This document shows positions 1 to 5,083 of a stretch of 5,083 bases of DNA, one piece after another; position 1 is the first letter of the stretch; every line of letters starts with the position of its first letter. The translations under genes were made by a program, and so were the position numbers. Below the pieces are notes generated by a model that did not search any database, was not told the DNA's origin, and saw nothing but the letters and a program-made list of their open reading frames with translations. The DNA lies in the NCBI GenBank assembly GCA_029856375.1, contig JAHQWX010000178.1:1-5083 (forward strand), written 5' to 3'. The stretch is from Promethearchaeia archaeon. GTDB taxonomy: Archaea > Asgardarchaeota > Lokiarchaeia > Sigyniarchaeales > SOKP01.

Positions 1-525
1 GGATTAAACGATACCGCGGAACTTTATGTACATACCACTAATCCACTTAATAAAGACACAGATGGAGATGTTTTATCAGATTATTGGGAAGTACTTCATA
101 AATTCAATCCAATAAATGAAGATGATTCTTTAGGGGATCCCGATAATGATGATATAATAAATCTCTACGAATATTTAAACGGAACAAATCCCTTGAGTAA
201 TGACACAGATGGAGATGGATACTTAGATGCATTTGAAATTCTAGTATTAAATACAAGTGCAACTGATCCAAATGATCCAAATATTTTTCCCTTATTCCCA
301 GTCATAATCGTTGAAAGTGCATTGGGAATTTCCTTAATCATATTAATATATCTAGGAATAACTTGCCGAAAAGAAGGGATTAGTTATTTTGAAGGATTAA
401 AAAAGCTAACACAGAAATTAATTAGTAAAATCGGGGGAAAAAGCAAAGAAAGTCCGTCTAGTAATCTTTCTTTAAAATCTAATGATAAACAAATAAATAT
501 CGAAAAAACTGAAAAAGGTGGATGA
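1..525 (+). CDS. C-terminal part of a membrane-anchored, TSP3-repeat calcium-binding surface protein (5' end outside window)
   Basis: The frame is open from base 1, so only the last 174 residues are seen; the TTG at 193 is an internal Leu codon, not a start. Residues 14-31, 37-58 and 63-80 are thrombospondin type 3-like repeats: an NP or PxN turn, then an Asp-rich loop (DTDGD at 19-23, DPDND at 46-50, DTDGDG at 68-73) and a short helix ending in E-V, E-Y or E-I. These Asp/Asn loops are known calcium ligands in this family. A fourth DP-rich stretch (89-94) leads to one hydrophobic helix at about 100-122, then a Lys/Ser-rich tail of about 52 residues, consistent with an outside N-terminus and a cytoplasmic tail. 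Four NxS/T sequons (N3, N60, N67, N84) lie before the helix. The gene overlaps the next one by ATGA, so the two are probably co-transcribed and translationally coupled. Role inferred: cell-surface or adhesion-type structural protein. The missing N-terminus could hold an enzyme or binding domain, so the overall function is unknown. Confidence 0.
   Translation, partial: GLNDTAELYVHTTNPLNKDTDGDVLSDYWEVLHKFNPINEDDSLGDPDNDDIINLYEYLNGTNPLSNDTDGDGYLDAFEILVLNTSATDPNDPNIFPLFPVIIVESALGISLIILIYLGITCRKEGISYFEGLKKLTQKLISKIGGKSKESPSSNLSLKSNDKQINIEKTEKGG
55..217 (+). repeat. TSP3-type coding repeat with an exact 16-nt direct copy
   Basis: The 16-mer gacacagatggagatg occurs at 55-70 and again at 202-217, 147 nt (49 codons) apart and in the same reading frame. 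It encodes the calcium-loop core DTDGD in both copies. The divergent middle unit (residues 46-50, DPDND) lies between them. This alternation of DTDGD and DPDND units is the usual two-type pattern of TSP3 arrays. It is protein-level repetition inside a gene, not a mobile or regulatory repeat. Confidence 0.
517..521 (+). promoter_or_regulatory. Shine-Dalgarno-like GGTGG that may decide the start of the GT-C gene
   Basis: GGTGG, preceded by AA, ends immediately before the ATG at 522. That leaves no spacer for ATG initiation but a 9-nt spacer (522-530) to an in-frame GTG at 531. GGTG is a typical anti-16S pairing core in archaea. Either initiation at 522 works by stop-start coupling through the ATGA overlap, or the true start is GTG 531, which would shorten the protein by three residues. 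The sequence cannot decide between them. Confidence 0.
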
Positions 526-1892
526 AAATAGTGAAGTCGTTAAAAGAAAAGTTTCCAAAAGAAGAATTGGGTGGAAAATTTGAAGCGCTTTTTAATCAAA
601 TTACTCCCTTGGAAATTCTTTTAATGAGCTTTCCTTTAATTATATCGATCTCGACATCTCAGAGATGGGGGCTTAATTCTTTTACTTTAGCGCTGCTAGG
701 ATTGATGATCCTTCTTATTTTTGGTATTTTATATTTGAGCGGAGTTAAGTGGAGAATTATCTATTTTATCACCCTTCTTGTTTTTGCAATCTATTTCAAC
801 TACATTATTGGCTGGCCTTGGAGATATGTAGAAGGGGCAGATAGAGATGACGCGATAAGGATTGGAGTGGAGGCGATATTAAATGGAACCTTTCCCTATT
901 ACGAGAGAACACCATTAGGACATACACCAACTCCGCTTCCTTTTACTTTCATATTATATCTTCCAATATATCTCTTAACTGGAGGGTATGTTACATACAT
1001 GAATATTTACATTATAATTATTTTTTGTACATTTGTGTATTACGCTTTTTTAGATACTACAAAAGAGTATTTAATCCTTCCAATGATTTCATTCATAATA
1101 TTAGCAGATTGGTATTTTCTAGAAATTACTATTGCTAGTGATCTAGTCAACTCAGGATTGCTATTATGCATGATTACTCTATTAATTCCTGATGAAATTC
1201 CGGAGCAAAAAAAGTTTTTAAAAGTAATAAATATTATTCCACAAGAACCAAAATCCCTAGATAATAAAGTTATTGTTTTCGCAATTCTGTTTGGATGCCT
1301 TCTCGCAACTCGAGTCTTGATCTGGATAGTAGGATTAATTGTCCTTTTGTATATTTTCAAGATTTATGGATTCAAGAACACGATTGTATTAGGATTAATA
1401 ACAATCAGTGTATTTTTAATGATAATGCTTCCGTTTATGTTATGGGATTTCGATTATTTTTTTAATGTATGTCCCTTGGGCCAGAATTCAAATAAATTTA
1501 TAAGCTGGAGAGATTCAATTCCAAACGATGGAACATTTCTTTATAATATAGGTGATTTTTTTCACAATTTAATATCAACAATTTTTAATTACGGCAGTCT
1601 AAATGGGATTTTAGTCACAGGATTCATATTATCGATCTCATTAATTCTCGGGATTTTAAAATTAGAAAATAAATTTCATTTATTTTTAATAATTGCGATT
1701 AGTTATGGGATATTCTTATTCTTTTTTAATTTTACAACGCAGTACGCGATTTTAAGAGATTATGTGAGTATTGGTGCAATTCCTTTAGTATTTTCACTAT
1801 CATATATTGAGCTTCCACGCTTAGATGATTCAAAGAAAAGGCTCTATGAGAGATTAAAAGCAAAAATTATCAAGAAATGCGCAACTCCATAA
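522..1892 (+). CDS. Polytopic membrane glycosyltransferase, GT-C fold (GT87/DUF2029-like), putative
   Basis: This is a 456-residue protein with about 10-13 hydrophobic segments (roughly 30-45, 53-73, 78-97, 137-153, 158-175, 184-200, 206-222, 249-280, 285-305, 358-377, 385-403 and 412-428). The hallmark is the first large loop after the early helices: an acidic cluster (D107, D109, D110), then NGTFPYY (121-127) and PLGHTPTPLP (131-140). This order, acidic residues followed by G-x-x-P-Y and a Pro-rich 'P-x-P-L-P' entry into the next helix, is typical of GT-C mannosyl/arabinosyl-type transferases that use polyprenyl-phosphate sugars on the outer membrane face. D107 or D109 is the likeliest catalytic base (inference). 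A charged loop at about 224-248 and the basic C-terminus (438-452) are probably cytoplasmic. It overlaps the upstream TSP3 surface-protein gene by 4 nt (ATGA), which suggests it serves surface-protein or surface-glycan synthesis. ATG 522 was kept as the start, but GTG 531 is possible. It ends in three consecutive in-frame stops (TAA TAA TGA, 1890-1898). The GT-C class is fairly secure; donor, acceptor and exact family are not. Confidence 0.
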   Translation: MKIVKSLKEKFPKEELGGKFEALFNQITPLEILLMSFPLIISISTSQRWGLNSFTLALLGLMILLIFGILYLSGVKWRIIYFITLLVFAIYFNYIIGWPWRYVEGADRDDAIRIGVEAILNGTFPYYERTPLGHTPTPLPFTFILYLPIYLLTGGYVTYMNIYIIIIFCTFVYYAFLDTTKEYLILPMISFIILADWYFLEITIASDLVNSGLLLCMITLLIPDEIPEQKKFLKVINIIPQEPKSLDNKVIVFAILFGCLLATRVLIWIVGLIVLLYIFKIYGFKNTIVLGLITISVFLMIMLPFMLWDFDYFFNVCPLGQNSNKFISWRDSIPNDGTFLYNIGDFFHNLISTIFNYGSLNGILVTGFILSISLILGILKLENKFHLFLIIAISYGIFLFFFNFTTQYAILRDYVSIGAIPLVFSLSYIELPRLDDSKKRLYERLKAKIIKKCATP

Positions 1893-1926
1893 TAATGAAT
1901 TTATTCTTTAAATTGTCTTTTGTATG
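1893..1926 (+). terminator. Possible T-rich archaeal-type terminator of the plus-strand operon
   Basis: After the triple stop, the plus strand has several short T-runs (ATTTATTCTTT, then GTCTTTT ending at about 1920) and no strong hairpin. Archaeal termination often uses T-tracts alone. The tract lies over the 3' end of the convergent gene, so its T-richness may just reflect that coding sequence. Weak call. Confidence 0.
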
Positions 1927-4484
1927 TTTATCTCATCAAATAAGTAAATAGGTCTATTTCCTGGAGAGTATAATTGAAGTTCGATTTCTTCACTTACACT
2001 TCCAGAGATTATTGAAAATGTAAAATTAAAGAATGTGTAATCTGGAGAATCGTAATTGTCAATGGTATAAACATTTTCCTTGGATATTAATATATCGTTG
2101 GCATCGTAATAATTAATATAAAACCTAATCCTTGCAGGAAAATCCTGTCCAGTGTATTTTATATATTTTAGATTTCCTGAAAGGTAATAATCATATTGAG
2201 TCTCTAAATCTTCAATTCTCTTACTTTTACAGTAGCCATAATTACCAACATGAGTCTTATTGAAAATGAGCGAATATTCTCCCTTAAAAGGGGAAAGGGT
2301 AGTACGATACAAAGTTCCATGCGTTTCTTCTTGTATTAAAAACCATTCATCATAATCATACTCAAAACCAGAATTCCAAAGGTAATTATAATTATTTCTA
2401 AAATAAAACAAGAATGTATTATATGTTGCATTAGAATAGGGTAATGCGTCTGTTTCATTCTTAAGTAATACAAATGAGTTATTATCCTCGTTCATAAGAT
2501 TAACTAAATTTGGATAATTATAATCATCTAATAAGAAGTAATCTGTTTTATTGGTTGTATATCGTTCTAAATATGTATTCTTCGCAAATCGGAGATCCAT
2601 TAATTTAGTGCCTAAATATATATGAGACAAGAAGCGATGGTAAGATATAGAGTTTAGATGATAGTAGAGTGAATCATCAAAATAATTAATCAACTCGCTT
2701 GGGTCAAGTACTGATCTATCGTTCAAAATTGGATGGTAATATATTGGTGTGTATATATTATCTGGTGGAACGCAATATATTGAATTGGTGGAAGTATTAT
2801 CTCTTAACCAATAATAAATTTTTAATTGACTCTCGGGGATGTACTCATAATGAGTGAATAAATTATATCCCGCAGCTATATGTAATGATGTAAAAGTTAT
2901 CGTTATAGATAAGAAGGAAAATTGGAAGATATTTTTATATCTTTTGAACTTTGAGTTGTTTTGGTTTAATTTTTTCTTCATAATTTTTATGAGATAACAA
3001 AAACTATAAGGGATAATAAATAGAAACGATAAATCAATAAAGAAGAAGTATCTATAATATAGATAGGGAATCGTTGAATATAAGTACCAGACGGGTAAGA
3101 AGATACAAATTATGATTAAGCCAATTTGGAAAATCCAATAAAAGAAGAATAACTCGCCCATTTTCTCATGAAGTTGGTCAGGTTTAGTGAAATTTTGAGT
3201 CTCTCCTTTATTGAAATTAGGTGAATTTCTCCTATTTTTAATGTGAGGTATTAAAAAGACAATAGAGAAGACACTCATAACCAGAATATGAGGTCCCATT
3301 AATTCTCCAAACCAGGCGAAAAGTGTTGGAGGTTGCGATCTAATTTCGTAATCAACCATCATTGCTTGCATTTTTGAATAGAAATCTATAAATCTTGCGA
3401 AATATGAAGGTTTAAAAATAAGCTCGGTGAAAAATAGGACTGCGCCCCCTACTATTATTATTATAATAGCCAAAAAAGTGGTTAAATACGCCCATTTTTT
3501 ATTTTTAATTCTTGCCAGTAAATCTATCCTTGCTTCTCTGTTGATATTTCTTAGAATAAATAGTATTAAATATGTTAACAAAATACCTAGGAGAAATAGC
3601 AAAGTTGATATCGAATGTAAAAGATATTGAAAAAATAAGCAAATTCCAGCTAGTAGAATCGAGCGTTTTTCTTTTATAAATAAAACATCAATTGTAAGGA
3701 TTCCTAATATTGCTGCAATACTCGTTGGTAATGCGTAGAAAAGCCAATTCATCAAGAAATACGAGGAGGAGAGTAATATAATGGAGATATAGTTATATTT
3801 TTTATTAATCTTGTGCGAAAAATCGATTATAAAGAGTATAAATATTACATAATTTAACAGGGGTACATAAAACTTGACAACTAATTCCCAGCATTTAATA
3901 TCACCGAGGATCATAGAGGTTAAATAAAAATTATAAAAATTTGTGTAAAATGCAGATCCAAGGTACCATTCAATGCGATCTTCGTTCAATAGTATATCGG
4001 GATTGTATTTAGCCAAATCTAAGGCCCATTCGCTGTATCTCCAAATATCTTCGTTTGGAATAAATGGGAAAATTATCAAGAGAACTATAAATAAGATTAA
4101 AACCAATCCTGATACAATTATTGTTATTAAATAATTATCTCGTAGGTTTTTAACTAGATTTTCTTGCTCTTTAATCTCATCAATTATTCTAAAAATAACT
4201 ATGTATTTATTTAGGAACTTTCCATTCCAAATATTTAATATAAAGGCTAATAGAAAGAACAAAATATCTATAGAAATCAATAAGAAAATGGTAAGCATTT
4301 GAAGAAGTGAGAGTATTAGAGTTATAATAGAAGAAAAACATAAACCCAAAACAACTACATATATGATATGGTTTAGGATTGAGTAATTCAGTATTTTCTC
4401 TTTTTTTCTAACAAAGCATAGCTGGAATATTGTTTCACCGGGTAAAATAAGTATAATCAAATAAAAAATGTAAAGTAAATTCAT
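1908..4484 (-). CDS. GT-C-like multi-pass membrane glycosyltransferase with extracellular C-terminal carbohydrate-binding-like jelly-roll domain
   Basis: This is an 858-residue protein, intact from ATG (4484) to TAA. Residues 1-84 hold three hydrophobic helices with an LPGE motif (14-17), like the N-terminal module seen before many archaeal GT-C enzymes. Helix 119-140 is followed by a loop with PNEDIWRY (143-150), where E145/D146 are the candidate catalytic acids. Further helices run to about 537. The segment with ALP (251-253) and LLHS (288-291, H290) matches the conserved 'LP...H' pattern of archaeal GT-C proteins. From about 540 the protein is soluble and, by analogy with GT-C enzymes, outside. 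YYWLRDNTS (557-565) fits the 'WLR-x-NT' start of the usual GT-C periplasmic domain. Residues 702-856 look like a CBM4/9 or galactose-binding-like beta-sandwich: NSGFE (704-708), a W at 714, G-E-Y-S-L (735-739), a Y-Y-L-S strand (766-769) and a closing LFDEINI (848-854). Seven NxS/T sequons lie in this outer part. It converges with the plus-strand GT-C gene and has its own candidate promoter. Donor and acceptor are unknown. The GT-C assignment is good; the jelly-roll assignment is by pattern only. Confidence 0.
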   Translation of the reverse strand: MNLLYIFYLIILILPGETIFQLCFVRKKEKILNYSILNHIIYVVVLGLCFSSIITLILSLLQMLTIFLLISIDILFFLLAFILNIWNGKFLNKYIVIFRIIDEIKEQENLVKNLRDNYLITIIVSGLVLILFIVLLIIFPFIPNEDIWRYSEWALDLAKYNPDILLNEDRIEWYLGSAFYTNFYNFYLTSMILGDIKCWELVVKFYVPLLNYVIFILFIIDFSHKINKKYNYISIILLSSSYFLMNWLFYALPTSIAAILGILTIDVLFIKEKRSILLAGICLFFQYLLHSISTLLFLLGILLTYLILFILRNINREARIDLLARIKNKKWAYLTTFLAIIIIIVGGAVLFFTELIFKPSYFARFIDFYSKMQAMMVDYEIRSQPPTLFAWFGELMGPHILVMSVFSIVFLIPHIKNRRNSPNFNKGETQNFTKPDQLHEKMGELFFFYWIFQIGLIIICIFLPVWYLYSTIPYLYYRYFFFIDLSFLFIIPYSFCYLIKIMKKKLNQNNSKFKRYKNIFQFSFLSITITFTSLHIAAGYNLFTHYEYIPESQLKIYYWLRDNTSTNSIYCVPPDNIYTPIYYHPILNDRSVLDPSELINYFDDSLYYHLNSISYHRFLSHIYLGTKLMDLRFAKNTYLERYTTNKTDYFLLDDYNYPNLVNLMNEDNNSFVLLKNETDALPYSNATYNTFLFYFRNNYNYLWNSGFEYDYDEWFLIQEETHGTLYRTTLSPFKGEYSLIFNKTHVGNYGYCKSKRIEDLETQYDYYLSGNLKYIKYTGQDFPARIRFYINYYDANDILISKENVYTIDNYDSPDYTFFNFTFSIISGSVSEEIELQLYSPGNRPIYLFDEINIQKTI

Positions 4485-4528
4485 ATTTTCCGTTGTTTTC
4501 TTAGTTATCTGTTTGATTTAGATAATAT

Positions 4529-4540
4529 TGTATATATGAA
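4529..4540 (-). promoter_or_regulatory. Candidate TATA box for the 858-residue GT-C-like gene
   Basis: Read on the minus strand this is TTCATATATACA, about 45 nt upstream of the ATG at 4484. With usual archaeal geometry (start about 25 nt downstream) transcription would begin near 4508, giving a leader of about 25 nt. Ribosome binding would rest on a weak GGAA (4489-4492) three bases before the start codon. The region is AT-rich, so TATA-like strings are expected by chance. Confidence 0.
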
Positions 4541-4547
4541 ATTCGAT

Positions 4548-4579
4548 AAAAATATTTATTTATTTAATTTTACTAAAAA
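4548..4579 (-). terminator. Possible T-tract terminator after the GT4-like gene
   Basis: On the minus strand, downstream of the GT4-like stop codon, there are two T5 runs (at 4575-4579 and 4548-4552), separated by an AAT-repeat-like stretch, with no convincing stem. T-runs of this size can terminate archaeal RNA polymerase. If functional, the GT4-like and GT-C-like genes would be separate units; if leaky, they would form one minus-strand operon. Weak call. Confidence 0.
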
Positions 4580-4594
4580 TTCGTAGATGTAGAG

Positions 4595-5083
4595 TTAGGT
4601 AATTAAGACTTCAATTTCTTGAATAAATTTTCTCATTATATCGCTCCATGTATATTTATCTCTAATTTTTTTTAATCCATTATTGCCTAATCTATCGCGA
4701 AGGGTTTTGTCCTCAATTAATTGAATTAGCTTATTAGCTATAAAATCAGGATTATTCACATTTTTTATTTCAATTCCTACATCATCATTACTTAATAGGT
4801 CGGAAGATATTGAGGAGGTTATAAATGGAATTTTACACGCTGAATATTCAAGACATTTTACAGGAATTATATATTTAAATAAATTTGATCTAGATAATCG
4901 CCCGATACCTATGTCGCAATTGTTAACGTAATAGGGCATTTTTATGTGAGGAATAGGAGTCAATAGATGTATTTTCTCAAAAAAATCGTGCTTTTTTGAA
5001 TAATTTACGATTTCATTTTTATACGGTCCCTCTCCAAATATTAAAACATGAGTATTTTTATTAATTTTTAATAAATTCCGCAA
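4595..5083 (-). CDS. Glycosyltransferase, GT-B fold, GT4-like, C-terminal donor-binding domain (5' end outside window)
   Basis: Only the last 162 codons are present. The frame stays open to the window edge; the TTG at the edge is a Leu codon, not a start. GT4 enzymes are usually 350-400 residues, so about the N-terminal half is missing. Residues of this fragment: THVLIFGEGPYKNEI (11-25) is the beta-strand and G-x-G-P turn of the C-terminal Rossmann domain. HIKMPYYVNNCDIGI (46-60) matches the 'm-p-x-y-y-x-x-a-D-i-g-i' segment. PVKCLEYSACKIPFI (74-88) matches the nucleotide-sugar-binding 'P-x-K-x-x-E-y-x-a-x-x-x-P' block, with E79 the likely ribose-binding Glu. The tail (YTWSDIMRKF, 144-153) is the usual 'y-s-W-x-x-x-x' C-terminal helix. 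The first Glu of the classical E-x7-E motif is Tyr (Y71), as also happens in GT4 subgroups with a P-x-K-x-x-E block. It is cytoplasmic, with no membrane segment seen, and would transfer a sugar from a nucleotide donor, probably to a lipid-linked glycan (inference). It lies 110 bp upstream of the GT-C-like gene on the same strand. Confidence 0.
   Translation of the reverse strand: MRNLLKINKNTHVLIFGEGPYKNEIVNYSKKHDFFEKIHLLTPIPHIKMPYYVNNCDIGIGRLSRSNLFKYIIPVKCLEYSACKIPFITSSISSDLLSNDDVGIEIKNVNNPDFIANKLIQLIEDKTLRDRLGNNGLKKIRDKYTWSDIMRKFIQEIEVLIT

Noticed and set aside
55..217. The 16-nt direct repeat as an attachment site or mobile-element trace
   Set aside because: Both copies encode the same calcium-loop motif in frame, so protein-level repetition explains them.
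193..525. A short independent gene starting at TTG 193
   Set aside because: The frame stays open upstream to base 1 and encodes further TSP3 repeats, so 193 is an internal Leu codon of a longer gene.
1040..1360. Open reading frame on the minus strand inside the plus-strand GT-C gene
   Set aside because: It lies wholly antisense to a well-supported membrane protein, has no recognisable motif and no ribosome site that I could see; most likely a shadow frame.
3427..3630. Small plus-strand frame antisense to the GT-C-like gene
   Set aside because: Its hydrophobic stretch mirrors the helix codons of the opposite strand; no independent signal supports it.
1908..4484. Assignment of the 858-residue protein as oligosaccharyltransferase AglB/STT3
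   Set aside because: I saw no WWDYG-type motif in the soluble domain and the early loop lacks the usual G-x-x-D-x-D context, so only a general GT-C-like call is supported.
4485..4594. Small RNA gene, riboswitch or CRISPR leader in the 110-bp intergenic gap
   Set aside because: The stretch is simple AT-rich sequence with no stable stem, tRNA-like arms or repeats; only promoter-like and T-tract signals are supportable.

Overview
The window is AT-rich (my estimate by eye is about 30% GC). It carries four protein genes and no RNA gene, mobile element or CRISPR array that I could see. The likely source is an archaeon. Reasons are the absence of bacterial -10/-35 style promoters, a plausible TATA-like element, NxS/T sequons concentrated in the predicted outside parts of the proteins, and a membrane-anchored thrombospondin type 3 (TSP3) repeat protein next to GT-C glycosyltransferases. 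The overall style recalls Asgard/Lokiarchaeota-like genomes, but nothing here fixes the phylum.

Layout: positions 1-525 (+) are the 3' end of a surface protein with calcium-binding TSP3-type repeats, one C-terminal membrane helix and a short basic cytoplasmic tail. It overlaps by ATGA with 522-1892 (+), a 456-residue polytopic membrane protein that looks like a GT-C fold, lipid-sugar-dependent glycosyltransferase. Only 15 bp further on, a convergent gene ends. This is 1908-4484 (-), an 858-residue protein with an N-terminal multi-helix GT-C-like part, an extracellular Tyr-rich domain and a C-terminal jelly-roll domain resembling carbohydrate-binding modules. A 110-bp intergenic stretch holds a candidate TATA box and T-tracts. 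Beyond it, 4595-5083 (-) is the C-terminal half of a GT-B fold, GT4-like cytoplasmic glycosyltransferase that runs off the window.

Together this reads as a piece of a surface glycan / surface-glycoprotein locus. A cytosolic GT4 enzyme would build sugars onto a lipid carrier. The two membrane GT-C-like enzymes would use lipid-linked sugars on the outer face of the membrane. The TSP3 protein, which has several N-glycosylation sequons, is a plausible substrate or a structural partner. The pathway link is inference from gene order and protein class. No acceptor, donor or product can be read from the sequence. There is no gene-free stretch longer than 300 bases.
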